A stretch of DNA of 64,000 nt, taken from Acidobacteriota bacterium (GTDB lineage Bacteria > Acidobacteriota > Terriglobia > Terriglobales > Acidobacteriaceae). Under the pieces are notes generated by a model. That model searched no databases. It saw nothing but the letters and a program-made list of their open reading frames with translations, and was not told where the DNA came from. A program made the position numbers and the translations under genes. The DNA is taken from positions 124,001 to 188,000 of the forward strand of contig JAFDVQ010000003.1 of the NCBI GenBank assembly GCA_018268915.1, given 5' to 3'. Below, piece by piece: positions 1-8,073 of this stretch (position 1 is the first letter of the stretch; each line of letters starts with the position of its first letter).

Positions 1-316
1 TGTTCGGACAGATTTTCGACCACTCTTCCCGGGCTCTAGCCGTGTAGGCATCCGTACTCTTTCGCCGCTCTTCCAATGGCTGGGGCGGTCCCTGGTCCGG
101 CTCCTGTCTACTCAATGATTTCTGCCCCTCAGGACTGATCGTCTGCGGCACTGGGACCACCCGCGTCACATGCGCAGTTCCGTTCGCTTCGATGTAGCTG
201 GTGTCCCGGTTCGGCGCATCGGCTTCTGTCGTAGGTTTCAAAGTGGGTTGTTGCGCAACAACAAAAGTAGAAGTAGCAATGACGCCGAAAACCACAGAAC
301 GCAGAAAGAGCCGCAT
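1..316 (-). CDS. Exported protein, 5' part only (possible alpha/beta hydrolase)
   Basis: An open frame on the minus strand begins with ATG at 314-316 and runs without a stop off the left edge. A strong GGAGG lies 9 bases before the ATG, which fixes the start. The first 22 or so residues (MRLFLRSVVFGVIATSTFVV, then AQQ) form a signal peptide with a likely cleavage after VVA. The mature part begins with a low-complexity Pro/Thr stretch followed by TSYIEANGTAHVTRVVPVP. From memory this N-terminal region resembles exported esterases of the epsilon-lactone-hydrolase type in acidobacteria, but the catalytic part lies outside the window, so the function is a guess. A 92-codon frame on the opposite strand over the same DNA is taken as a shadow. 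Confidence 0.7.
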   Translation of the reverse strand, partial: MRLFLRSVVFGVIATSTFVVAQQPTLKPTTEADAPNRDTSYIEANGTAHVTRVVPVPQTISPEGQKSLSRQEPDQGPPQPLEERRKSTDAYTARAREEWSKICPN

Positions 317-495
317 AGCCGATTGCCTCCCGAACTGGTTACACATCCGAACCCGTCCACCATAGCAGAGTTGGAAGCTCGTCGAGCGCACTCCGGCAGC
401 CGACAAATCACCGCGAGAGCCGACTGCCTGTCACGGAATGTGACATAGTGATGTGTTGATCGAAATCAAAACTCCGATGCTCCGGAGGACCCACA

Positions 496-822
496 ATGAT
501 CGCAAGAATCTGGCACGGTTACACCAAACCGGAAGACGCTGACGGCTATGAATCCACACTGAAGCCCGAGTTGCTGCCCGGCATCGGCAAAGTTCCCGGC
601 TATCGCGGCGGATACGTTCTACGCCGCTCTATGGATGGAGAAGTCGAATTCATCACCATCATGATCTGGGAATCCATCGACGCGATCAAAGCCGTGGCCG
701 GAGCTAACTACACCGCGTCAATCATTCCCGAGAACCGTCTCAAATACCTTTCGCGCTATGACAGCCACGCTGCCCATTACGAGATCCAATCCATTCAGGG
801 ATTAGTAGGCCTCCCAGCCTGA
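496..822 (+). CDS. Antibiotic-biosynthesis-monooxygenase (ABM)-fold protein
   Basis: This 108-residue protein has the size and pattern of dimeric alpha/beta-barrel ABM-like proteins. An opening beta strand (MIARIWHGYT) is followed by a helix carrying a long-chain contact region, then GYRGGYVLRR and EFITIMIWES strands and a second helix IDAIKAVAG. Members of the family include small monooxygenases, haem-degrading enzymes and proteins of unknown activity. No haem or quinone ligands can be assigned here, so only the fold is supported. GGAGG at 483-487, 8 bases before the ATG, supports the start. It is monocistronic: the gene before it is divergent and the next one is convergent. Confidence 0.75.
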   Translation: MIARIWHGYTKPEDADGYESTLKPELLPGIGKVPGYRGGYVLRRSMDGEVEFITIMIWESIDAIKAVAGANYTASIIPENRLKYLSRYDSHAAHYEIQSIQGLVGLPA

Positions 823-893
823 CCCGCGGCGATATCGCTAAGCACCAGGGGAGCGCTCATCAACGCTCCCCTCTGAAGTCAGCAAACTGCCCG

Positions 894-1406
894 TTAGTCC
901 TTGGGAAGAATCAGAAGCCCTGCCTTCAGCAGCAATTTTGTGAGCCGGTCCAGTGCCAACGGGTACTTATAGGAAATCGCACGCGCGCTGACCCCGAGTA
1001 GATCTGCTGCCTCAGCATGCGTGTATTCCTGAAGCGCGATTCGACCGAGAAGCGCCTGATCTCCCTCCTCCAGCCGTTTGAAACAGCGCTCCATGTCCAG
1101 CACAAAGATCACCGCATCTTCAAACGTCTTCACGCGACGACAGGTTGCCCATCCTCTCGCGATCGGCTCGCTCAGCATCGCCGGGGCTCGGCCCACGAGC
1201 ATCGATGCATACAGATACCTCTGAAGCATCTTTTCAGTGTGCTTGCGATAAAACGCAAGGCTAACCTCAGGCAGACTCTCCAGGTTTGCAGACTCGCCAT
1301 CCTCACGAGGCGCGAATGTCGAGCAATGACGCTTCTCGCGTTGACTCGAACCCTGCAGAGGATTTGCTTCCGCCCAGATAAGCGGCAATTGCAGGGCTGC
1401 GCTCAT
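894..1406 (-). CDS. Sigma-70 region-4-like helix-turn-helix protein
   Basis: This 170-residue protein carries a sigma-region-4-like helix-turn-helix near residues 120-160 (ALLGRIALQEYTHAEAADLL, then GVSARAISYKYPLALDRL), the usual 'sequence-of-events' of a sigma-factor tail that recognises -35 boxes. The N-terminal half has no recognisable region 2, so it is not a complete ECF sigma factor. It starts inside the end of the upstream zinc-ribbon gene (ATGA overlap at 1403-1406), which implies translational coupling and a joint job. A role in transcription control is inferred from the fold. The target is unknown. Confidence 0.7.
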   Translation of the reverse strand: MSAALQLPLIWAEANPLQGSSQREKRHCSTFAPREDGESANLESLPEVSLAFYRKHTEKMLQRYLYASMLVGRAPAMLSEPIARGWATCRRVKTFEDAVIFVLDMERCFKRLEEGDQALLGRIALQEYTHAEAADLLGVSARAISYKYPLALDRLTKLLLKAGLLILPKD

Positions 1407-1609
1407 AGGGCGCCTCCCTCAACAGTTGCCACAGCCCAGATCCTGGTGATCTTCCTGGGTCGTCCCGCCTTTTTGCGAGTTGCTGGATTCGGAAAGGTAT
1501 CGAGTTTACCGCGGCAATCAATGCAATATGCAGACTTGTGGCCCGAAGGGCGGAGCCAGAGACAGCCGCACCCTTCGCATATCTTCGACATTAAAGTTAT
1601 TTCGTTCAT
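1403..1609 (-). CDS. Small zinc-ribbon protein coupled to sigma-like gene
   Basis: This 68-residue protein has a clear zinc-ribbon pattern: C11-x2-C14 (with an extra C16) and C29-x2-C32, followed by a basic tail (RKKAGRPRKITR) reminiscent of an AT-hook. The stop codon overlaps the start of the downstream HTH gene by four bases (ATGA). No good ribosome-binding site is visible before the first ATG. The ATG at residue 7 is an alternative, equally weak start. The pair looks like a small DNA-binding unit. No established function is known to me. Confidence 0.6.
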   Translation of the reverse strand: MNEITLMSKICEGCGCLWLRPSGHKSAYCIDCRGKLDTFPNPATRKKAGRPRKITRIWAVATVEGGAL

Positions 1610-2076
1610 TTAGAGCCCAGAAATGTGCTTTCTCCCGCCACCCCAGTTGCACTTCATCTGCCTGGCGAGTTGAAAGGAGCGCGGCATCTGCATCCGGGGT
1701 TCTGCTGCCCCGGTCTGCAGTTCTTGTCGTTGCTCGAAGAAATGCGTTCATCACGATAAGCGCGCAAATCTGGAAGTGATTCAGCCAGTCTCGGGCCGCT
1801 GCCGTCTGCTGGCTGCGGCTAAGCGCCGATCAGCCTGACTGGGCAGCTACCACCCCTGTTCGATTGCCCGATTCGGGAAAATCCCGGAGAATGTCCCAAA
1901 ACTGCCCGATCTGAGTAAACCCAATCTAGGCTGACGCATCTGGCACGTCAACGCGTTGGAGCCCAATACTTCATTCAGGTACCAGTTATTAGCAAGCGAG
2001 TCCCAGAAATGAAGGCAATACACACCAAATCAGTTTCCTCTCATTCAACAACGGCCAGGGCTGCTGTTGCCTGCCA
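1610..2076. other. Intergenic region without a supported gene
   Basis: The 467 bases between the divergent zinc-ribbon and XRE genes contain only short frames that overlap real genes or lack start signals. Around 1862-1910 the octamer TGCCCGAT occurs twice, once next to a CCCGATTCGGG palindrome. These could be operator sites for the XRE protein that follows, but nothing beyond the repeated sequence supports this. Confidence 0.4.
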
Positions 2077-2790
2077 GTGGACATTCCACAGATGAACTTC
2101 TCACAGACTCACGAGCGACTCCGTTTGGTGTGCCTGGGAAGGATTCAGCGTGGCGAAGTGACCAACGCCGAGCTCTCGAGACTGACCGGCCTGAGCAAGT
2201 CACACGTTTCAAAGTTCCTTCACGGCCAGGGCCAGCTTTCATTCCGTGCGGCCGATTGCATAAGGAAAGCTCTTCACCTCGGAGTGGAGGATCTCGTCAC
2301 GTTCAGCCAGCCTCCTGATTCACGCTCTGTGCACTACGTCAAAATTCCTTTGGTATCGCACAGCGCCGCTCTATTTGAACCCGAGATAGGATCTGCAGCC
2401 GTAGAAATATGGCTCTGGGTCTCTAACAAAGATCTGCCTGCGCCTGGACCTCGCAGGTTTTCCTCGAGGCAATCATGGCGACGATTCATCGCGGTTCGCA
2501 TCGATCACGACGGTGCTTTATCGATGGGCCAGCCGGCCAACGTCGGTGCAATTGCAGTCATCGACCGGCACTACAGCTCTCTCCGTCTGTACGATCCGGA
2601 TCGACCGAATCTGTACGCCATTGCCGATGGCAACCATGTCGCGTTGCGCTATATCGACCGTGTCGGAAATCATCTGGTGATTCGGCCGGCAAACATGGCA
2701 TTTCCTGCAAGCCTCATCGAGATCAATGCTGACACCTCCGCCGGCCAATACATCGCTGGCCGTGTGGTGATCATCCAGCACAGGTCTTGA
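2077..2790 (+). CDS. XRE-family regulator with degenerate S24-like domain
   Basis: This 237-residue protein has an N-terminal Cro/CI-type helix-turn-helix at about residues 12-60 (GEVTNAELSRLTGLSKSHVS) and a C-terminal half patterned like the S24 signal-peptidase fold of LexA/CI (FIAVRIDHDGAL and LYAIADGNHVALRYIDRVGN). In active LexA-like proteins the first segment holds the catalytic Ser in G-S-M and the second holds the Lys. Here the Ser position reads D-G-A-L and the Lys position reads A-L-R, so self-cleavage is unlikely. It is probably a transcription regulator with a dimerisation or ligand domain. The ATG at residue 6 is an alternative start. Confidence 0.75.
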   Translation: MDIPQMNFSQTHERLRLVCLGRIQRGEVTNAELSRLTGLSKSHVSKFLHGQGQLSFRAADCIRKALHLGVEDLVTFSQPPDSRSVHYVKIPLVSHSAALFEPEIGSAAVEIWLWVSNKDLPAPGPRRFSSRQSWRRFIAVRIDHDGALSMGQPANVGAIAVIDRHYSSLRLYDPDRPNLYAIADGNHVALRYIDRVGNHLVIRPANMAFPASLIEINADTSAGQYIAGRVVIIQHRS

Positions 2791-2805
2791 TGGATAGGTT
2801 CACGC

Positions 2806-4194
2806 TCACATTTCCGCGGTCATGTCGGCGTTCTCAAACCGCGTATAGCGCGAGATGAAGTTCAGGTGCACTGTACCCGTCGGGCCGTTGCGCTGTTTGG
2901 CGATAATGATCTCCGACTTCGCGCGGTCCGACTCGCTCATCTCTTCATCGCGGTTGTAATAGGCCTCGCGATGAATGAACATCACAACGTCGGCGTCCTG
3001 TTCGATCGAGCCCGATTCACGCAGATCGCTCAGCATCGGGCGCTTGTCGTCTCCGCGCCGCTCGCTCGCACGAGACAGCTGCGAAAGCGCGACCACAGGA
3101 ACATCTAATTCCTTGGCCAGCGCCTTCAACCCACGCGAAATTGCCGACACTTCCTGCGTGCGGTTCTCATAGCGTTTGCCGCCTGCGGTCGGCAGGGTAG
3201 CACTCATCAACTGGAGGTAGTCGACAACGACGAGGTCCAGTCCGCCCAGCGTCTGCCGCATGCGCCGCGCCTTGGCGCGCATCTCCGCCAGCGAAATGCC
3301 CGCCGTGTCGTCGATGAATAAACGCGACTCAACCAGCTGCTCCAGCCCCCGAACCAGCTTGTCGTGATCCTCGCGACGGATGAAGCCTGTTTGGAGCGCT
3401 CTCTGGTCAACCCACGCCTGCGACGCCAGCATGCGTCGCAACAACGACTCCTTGCTCATCTCCAGGCTGAAGACAGCGACGATCGCATTGTGATTCACCG
3501 CCGCATTCTGCGCAATGTTGATCGCAAATGCCGTCTTTCCCATCGACGGACGGGCCGCGATGATGATCAGTTCGCCCTTCTGGAGTCCGCTCGTATTCTC
3601 GTCCAGCTTGGTGAAGTCGGTTTCGAGCCCAGTGACGGCGCGACTATTGTTGTAAAGATTGTCAATCGACCCGAACGAATCGGCGACGATCCGATCGAGC
3701 GCCACGAGGCCGCCGGAAACGCCCTTCTCGCTCACCTCGAGAAGGGCGGTCTCCGCCGCGCCGATAACCTCCAGTGCTGTCTCGCTCTGGTCTGCCGCCC
3801 GCGCAATTGCCGCGGAGCAGATCAGCATCAGCCGACGCAGCAGGCTCTTGTCCTTGACGATTCGGACATAGTCCTCGATAACCGGCCGCAGCGGCAGACC
3901 CTCTGTCAGCGAAGCCAGATAAGCGACGCCGCCAACGGACTCGACCTCTTTGTATCGCGACAATTCGTGCGAGAGCGTGACGATGTCCACGGCCCGCTGC
4001 TCGTTCATCAGATCGCTCATCCGCTGGAAGATGCGCTTGTGAGAATCCAGCGAGAAGTCGTCAGCCTCCAGTTTCTCGGCTGCTTCCGAGTGGAACGAGT
4101 TGTCGAGCAGGATCGCGCCAAGAATCGTCTTCTCAGCATCGATATTCGCCGGCAATCCGGCATCCAGGGATGTCAGGTCTGGCAGGGTGGCCAT
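2806..4194 (-). CDS. dnaB: Replicative DNA helicase DnaB
   Basis: This 462-residue protein is full length for DnaB. The N-terminal helical domain (NIDAEKTILGAILLD) is followed by the RecA-type ATPase: Walker A ARPSMGKT at 214-221, Walker B LVVVDYLQLM at 321-330, the SQLSR motif at 371-375 and the arginine-finger region LSDLRESGSIEQDADVVMF. It unwinds DNA at the replication fork as a hexameric ring in the cytoplasm. It lies 74 bases downstream of the last gene of the first Tad-like triplet on the same strand with no visible terminator between, so read-through is possible, although a functional link is not implied. Confidence 0.97.
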   Translation of the reverse strand: MATLPDLTSLDAGLPANIDAEKTILGAILLDNSFHSEAAEKLEADDFSLDSHKRIFQRMSDLMNEQRAVDIVTLSHELSRYKEVESVGGVAYLASLTEGLPLRPVIEDYVRIVKDKSLLRRLMLICSAAIARAADQSETALEVIGAAETALLEVSEKGVSGGLVALDRIVADSFGSIDNLYNNSRAVTGLETDFTKLDENTSGLQKGELIIIAARPSMGKTAFAINIAQNAAVNHNAIVAVFSLEMSKESLLRRMLASQAWVDQRALQTGFIRREDHDKLVRGLEQLVESRLFIDDTAGISLAEMRAKARRMRQTLGGLDLVVVDYLQLMSATLPTAGGKRYENRTQEVSAISRGLKALAKELDVPVVALSQLSRASERRGDDKRPMLSDLRESGSIEQDADVVMFIHREAYYNRDEEMSESDRAKSEIIIAKQRNGPTGTVHLNFISRYTRFENADMTAEM

Positions 4195-4268
4195 GATCTT
4201 GAGCTTAGGATGTCAGCTTGCTGGCGTGAAGAGCGGAAAACGCGGAAAACCGATCACAAATCGCGCCC

Positions 4269-4763
4269 TCAGTTCGCAATCACCATCTGCGAAGTGCTCG
4301 AAAGGCTAAGACTTGTGCTCCGCCAAAAGGGAATGGCAAACGGAAATGCATACGTTATCTGTACTTTGACAGCATTATTGGGCGCATTACACTGACTTCC
4401 ACAAGCCGTCCATGTTGCGGGTTGCGTGGAACTGACACTTAACCAGGTCACAGTCGCCGTGAGGTTGCTGGAGTTGATTCCCGGGTAGGCGTTCTGTCGG
4501 ACCCAGGTCTGCAACTGCGCTTGAGTTATTTGGCAATCTGGCATGCCACTACAATTCGCTCCGCGAACCATCGCATATCGACTCGCTGATCGGCTGGCGT
4601 CGGATACGAAATTGTACGAATACAGAGCAAAGCAGCACTGAATCAGTCCGAACATCATCATGATTACGACAATGGACGACAGCGCAAATTCAACCAGCGC
4701 GGAGCCTTCTTCCCCCCGCAATGCTCGCAGATATCTCTTGCCGGCCAGTTCTGGATCTGTCAT
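4269..4763 (-). CDS. TadE-like pseudopilin, triplet 1, third gene
   Basis: This 164-residue protein has a basic N-terminus, the prepilin-like EEGSALVEFALSSIVVIMMM segment (conserved Glu five residues into the hydrophobic helix) and a C-terminal extracytoplasmic domain rich in Thr, Ser and Cys. It matches the third genes of the other triplets: N-x-V-x-D-A-S-R-x-A-S-R-Y-A-M-V-R-G-x-x-C after the helix, a W..C...CNAP element and a carboxy-terminal SLSSTSQMVIAN. TadE proteins are minor pseudopilins of Flp/Tad pili. It overlaps the gene before it by four bases (ATGA), showing tight coupling. Confidence 0.85.
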   Translation of the reverse strand: MTDPELAGKRYLRALRGEEGSALVEFALSSIVVIMMMFGLIQCCFALYSYNFVSDASRSASRYAMVRGANCSGMPDCQITQAQLQTWVRQNAYPGINSSNLTATVTWLSVSSTQPATWTACGSQCNAPNNAVKVQITYAFPFAIPFWRSTSLSLSSTSQMVIAN

Positions 4764-5254
4764 TGAAGCACCTTCTGAACTGCCCTGCCCTGGATGGTGT
4801 AGCTCATGGGCGTTCCAGGCAAGTGAAATCCGGGATTAAAGACTGCCTGTGTCTGAACGGTCAGAATTGTTTCGATATGCGAGGTCGGGCAATCCGTTGA
4901 CAGACAGGAAGAGCTGGAACCATCCGAGCATATGCAAGTGTGGGAGACCGTCGTTGTGCCAAGAGAAATGTTTGGAGCATCAGCCGCGGCGGCATTCTGT
5001 ATCCCTGTAGTATCTCCAGACGTCAACGCGCTCTGTGCGCCATATTGGACCCCAGCCATCGCCGCGTTTGAAACTCCGATTGCCGTATAGGCGGCGGTTC
5101 CGAATTCAGCCGCGCCCAGGAACAGAAGGAGAAAGAACGGCATCATGAGTGCGGTTTCGACGAGCGCTCCGCCTTCTCTTCCCCACACTCTGATTATCTG
5201 GCCCTTTACAACAACGTTCGCTTTGCGAAGAGTTCCTTGAAAGATCATGCTCAT
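4760..5254 (-). CDS. TadE-like pseudopilin, triplet 1, middle gene
   Basis: This 164-residue protein begins with a basic leader and the helix EGGALVETALMMPFFLLLFL, typical of TadE, followed by AEFGTAAYTAIGVSNAAMAG, and then a Cys-rich segment HTCICSDGSSSSCLSTDC. The CxCSDG cluster recurs in the middle genes of the other triplets and marks them as one paralogous series distinct from the third genes. The C-terminus PGFHLPGTPMSYTIQGRAVQ is likewise shared. It overlaps both neighbours by four bases. It is likely a membrane-anchored minor pseudopilin exposed outside the inner membrane. Confidence 0.85.
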   Translation of the reverse strand: MSMIFQGTLRKANVVVKGQIIRVWGREGGALVETALMMPFFLLLFLGAAEFGTAAYTAIGVSNAAMAGVQYGAQSALTSGDTTGIQNAAAADAPNISLGTTTVSHTCICSDGSSSSCLSTDCPTSHIETILTVQTQAVFNPGFHLPGTPMSYTIQGRAVQKVLQ

Positions 5255-6579
5255 TCCACCATCACAAGCTTTGAAAGAACTGAGTTGGGGTTTGTGATCA
5301 CTGCATAATTCGTATCCGTGATGGACCCGCTACCCGTCACCTTGATCGTGTCGACAATGATGTCCAGGGAGACATTCAAACTACCGGAGCCGGTTAGCGT
5401 TAGTGGGGACGTCGGCGCATACAAGATGCCTTGAATCTTGTCGCCACCCGAGCCTGTAATCGACATCGCATGCGTATCCCCGGACGGCTGGTAGATAAGC
5501 ACGCCGCTATACGCTCCAGAAGTAGGCGCCGTCAGATTCAGGTTTCCACTGCCGGTCAGCGTGTTGCTGCCCTGGGTGTAAAAAGTCACGGCGGTTCCCG
5601 TCATGGAGCCTGAGCCCGTCAGCGCCAGGTCTCCACCGATGGTGTAAAGCCCTGAGCCCAGTGTCAGAGAAGAACTTCCCGTGCTCTTGAAGTCTCCAGA
5701 GATCGTGTAGTTTCCTGCACCCAGAATCAGCTTTCCGCTTCCGGTGTTCTTCAAGTCTCCGTTGATGATGTAGTTTCCCGGATTCAGCGTAAGCGTTCCG
5801 CTTCCCGTGTTCGAGATCGAATTGTAGGTGCCCGGGTCGAGTGTCTTGTTGCCGCTGCCGGTGTTCTTTGGGTCACAATCGGAGAGCGAGCAAGTGCCTG
5901 TCGGAATCGACGGCGGACTCAGGTTCAGCGGATCGGCCGCCGGCCCGATTCCTGTCGTAGGAGGATTGGGTAAGATATGTCCCGATCCCGTAACGCTGTA
6001 CCCGCCCACGATTCCAATCGCCTTCGCAGAGATGGAACCGCTTCCCGTCAGCGACATAGCATTGCTTGCGTTGGAATCATCGTAGATGGCGCAGTTCTGC
6101 GCTGTGATAGATCCTGAACCCGTGAGAGAAACATCTGTTCCTGATCTCGACAGTGCCCAGATGCAGGCATCGATCACTCCGCTTCCAGCTACGGCTCGTG
6201 CCTTCACATTCACGGTGTTGATGTGAAACATCTTCATAAAGAACGTCGGTGCTGGATCAGTCACGATTGCTTCAATGAATCCAGTCTTGCCTACGTAAGG
6301 CCCGTAATGAGGCGGCGCATTGATGACGACATTAGCCGACGTCACTCCATTTGACGCTGCTGCCACCTTGGCCGCGGCCTGGGCCGAAATCGTTGAATTG
6401 TTGTATTTGTAGTCGAGAGCTCCAGCGGCAGCCGCCGCGTCAGCCGCCACCTGCATATCTCGTTTCGCCTTGAACAGTAAGCCGACATCAACAGAGAGCG
6501 CCGCGAATCCAAGAAGTACCGTCATGCACAGCGCCACGACAACCAGAGTCTGCCCCAATTCATTCTTCAGGCCCTTCAT
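5251..6579 (-). CDS. TadG-like protein with TGSG repeats, triplet 1, first gene
   Basis: The start is set at ATG 6577-6579, because GAGAGG lies 8 bases upstream and the protein then begins MKGLKNELGQTLVVVALCM like the other triplets. A longer frame to 6603 would add eight residues. The 442-residue protein has the Tad N-terminal helix (GQTLVVVALCMTVLLGFAAL) and the signature KRDMQVAADAAAAAGALDY. From about residue 145 on it contains twelve TGSG-type motifs (one reads TGSS) spaced mostly 15-25 residues, with alternating hydrophobic strands (GNYIINGDL, GNYTISGDF, GLYTIGGDL) suggesting a beta-helix or beta-solenoid. The C-terminal segment GILYAPTSPLTL aligns with the other three TadG-like proteins. 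Role: envelope-associated, probably pilus-related. Confidence 0.85.
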   Translation of the reverse strand: MKGLKNELGQTLVVVALCMTVLLGFAALSVDVGLLFKAKRDMQVAADAAAAAGALDYKYNNSTISAQAAAKVAAASNGVTSANVVINAPPHYGPYVGKTGFIEAIVTDPAPTFFMKMFHINTVNVKARAVAGSGVIDACIWALSRSGTDVSLTGSGSITAQNCAIYDDSNASNAMSLTGSGSISAKAIGIVGGYSVTGSGHILPNPPTTGIGPAADPLNLSPPSIPTGTCSLSDCDPKNTGSGNKTLDPGTYNSISNTGSGTLTLNPGNYIINGDLKNTGSGKLILGAGNYTISGDFKSTGSSSLTLGSGLYTIGGDLALTGSGSMTGTAVTFYTQGSNTLTGSGNLNLTAPTSGAYSGVLIYQPSGDTHAMSITGSGGDKIQGILYAPTSPLTLTGSGSLNVSLDIIVDTIKVTGSGSITDTNYAVITNPNSVLSKLVMVE

Positions 6580-6641
6580 GCAATGACCTCTCAGGCATGC
6601 CAACCCCTGGCTGACGTAGCATTGCCAGGAAACAACGCGTC

Positions 6642-6704
6642 GAAACTTGCGCCAGGGGATTGGCTTTAGCCTCAGCCGGCACGCTATTCACGGCTGAAAG
6701 TTTC
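6642..6704 (-). promoter_or_regulatory. Candidate structured leader element, triplet 1
   Basis: On the minus strand, 63 bases upstream of the first TadG-like gene, a 63-nt segment is bounded by complementary arms GAAACTT (6698-6704 read on minus) and AAGTTTC (6642-6648). Its 3' part reads GGCGCAAGTTTC, similar in place and sequence to the 3' motif of the other three leaders. A second hairpin with an 8-bp stem, CCCCTGGC/GCCAGGGG (6604-6611 with 6651-6658), lies close to the ribosome-binding site and would compete with the first arm. Switching between the two is an inference. Confidence 0.35.
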
Positions 6705-6920
6705 CTCAACTACAAATGCATTTTCGAGGGAGCGGAATCGCACGAAAGTGGCAACGAGCTCGTGTAAATATTCATGCCTGCCGGTGCGTCTAGTAGGGTA
6801 CAGCTCATCAATCTGATCGAAAGCGAACACTCTGGGTGCTGGAGCACTTCAGCTTTCATTTTGTGAACGGAATCAGAGAAGCCATCAAAGTCCGCCGAGA
6901 CCACCTGGCGCAGAAACGAG

Positions 6921-6949
6921 AAGGCCCCAACTCAACGAGAAGGGGCCAA
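6921..6949 (-). terminator. Probable terminator after triplet 2
   Basis: A hairpin with 6-bp GGCCCC/GGGGCC arms (6923-6928 and 6942-6947) and a 13-base loop lies 70 bases past the end of the second triplet. On the minus strand it is followed by the pyrimidine-rich TTCTCGTTTCTG rather than a perfect T-run, so termination efficiency is uncertain. It separates triplet 2 from the leader of triplet 1. Confidence 0.5.
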
Positions 6950-7018
6950 CCTCAGCAGCGTTAGGGATGACGGCGCGGGCACCGAACACTCAGTCTCCCG
7001 CCAGCCGTCTGGCTGAGC

Positions 7019-7567
7019 TTATTGAGCAACAATCATTGTCGATGTGCTCCCAAGATTGATGCTGTAGTTCTTGAAAAATGGCAGATTCAACGTATACGGA
7101 TAGCTCATCGCGACGGTGATCATGCTGCCGGGAGCGTTGCAATTGGTAGCACAGTCAGACCAGGTGGTGGTCGTCTTGTAAGTTGTGGAATCGGTGACTG
7201 TCGATGCGGTCTTGTAGGAGACAGTGATACATGGATTAGCGGTCGTGCACTGCGACCAGTTCAGCGCGCCAACAGACTTCGCATAGTTCTGGATTGTCGC
7301 TTTGCTCGCGTTGCAGTTATCCATGGTAGGCGTGTTGGTGCTGCATTGCGAGCCCCGCACGGCCGCCCAACGCGCCGTATCCCGAGTCACCTCGGCCACT
7401 GTGTTGTAGTGGTAGCACGCCATGCTCACCTGGAACACGCTGATGAACGTGCCGAGGATGATAATCGAGGAGATGGCGAACTCCACGAGCGCGCTCCCGG
7501 ATTCTTCCTGCGTTCCCCGCCTGGTAGCCTTGCCGAGCCTCTTGAGCGTCTTGCTGATATTCATCAC
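7019..7567 (-). CDS. TadE-like pseudopilin, triplet 2, third gene
   Basis: This 182-residue protein has the TadE helix EESGSALVEFAISSIIILGT, then CYHYNTVAEVTRDTARWAAV and RGSQC, and a C-terminal domain with W-S-D-C-A-T-N-C-N-A-P and a closing LGSTSTMIVAQ. It is the counterpart of the third genes in triplets 1, 3 and 4. AAGGAA 5 bases before the first of two adjacent ATGs supports the start at 7567 (7564 is also possible). A 28-base gap separates it from the middle gene, the widest spacing inside any of the four triplets. Confidence 0.85.
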   Translation of the reverse strand: MMNISKTLKRLGKATRRGTQEESGSALVEFAISSIIILGTFISVFQVSMACYHYNTVAEVTRDTARWAAVRGSQCSTNTPTMDNCNASKATIQNYAKSVGALNWSQCTTANPCITVSYKTASTVTDSTTYKTTTTWSDCATNCNAPGSMITVAMSYPYTLNLPFFKNYSINLGSTSTMIVAQ

Positions 7568-7595
7568 AGTTCCTTTGTCCCGTTCGCAGCGAATT

Positions 7596-8063
7596 CTATT
7601 GAAGACAGGTCTGAGACGCCTGACCCGAGATCGTGTACGTTGCTGGCAGCCCCGGCCAGTGAATCAGCGGACCGAGAGTCGCCTGCGTCTGTACCTTCAA
7701 TGTCTGCACAATGTGCGTGTTGGAACAGTCCGTGTTCGCCCCCGATACGACAGTCCCGTCGGAGCACGCATAGGTTGACGAGGAGCTGACTGACAGTCCT
7801 GGAATATTTCCGGCATCCGTCTGCGCAGCCAATGTGATTCCGGCGGTATCGCCCGACGTGCCGCCGGTCTGCGCTCCATAAGCCACCCCTGCCTTGGCCG
7901 CGCTTACCACTTCAAGCGATGTATATGCCACACGCGAGAACTCAACCGCGCCCAGCACCAGCATGAAGAGCAGCGGCAGTGTAAGACATGCCTCGACCAG
8001 CGCTCCGCCCTCATCCTGAGTGCGAGCTTTTGCCAAAAACCTGCGGAGTACTAATACCTTCAT
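7596..8063 (-). CDS. TadE-like pseudopilin, triplet 2, middle gene
   Basis: This 155-residue protein has a basic leader, the TadE helix DEGGALVEACLTLPLLFMLV, and AVEFSRVAYTSLEVVSAAKA followed by GVAYGAQTGGTSGDTAGI, which is nearly identical in pattern to the middle gene of triplet 1 (GVQYGAQ...TSGDTTGI). The Cys cluster reads YACSDG...NTDC, so one Cys of the CxCSDG motif has become Ala. The ending PGLPATYTISGQASQ matches the triplet 1 protein. AAGGAA is correctly placed before the ATG, overlapping the stop region of the TadG-like gene 10 bases upstream. Confidence 0.85.
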   Translation of the reverse strand: MKVLVLRRFLAKARTQDEGGALVEACLTLPLLFMLVLGAVEFSRVAYTSLEVVSAAKAGVAYGAQTGGTSGDTAGITLAAQTDAGNIPGLSVSSSSTYACSDGTVVSGANTDCSNTHIVQTLKVQTQATLGPLIHWPGLPATYTISGQASQTCLQ

Positions 8064-8073
8064 GGCTCTTTCC

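Noticed and set aside
170-448. 92-codon plus-strand frame near the left edge
   Set aside because: It overlaps the supported exported-protein start on the minus strand and has low-complexity composition and no ribosome-binding site.
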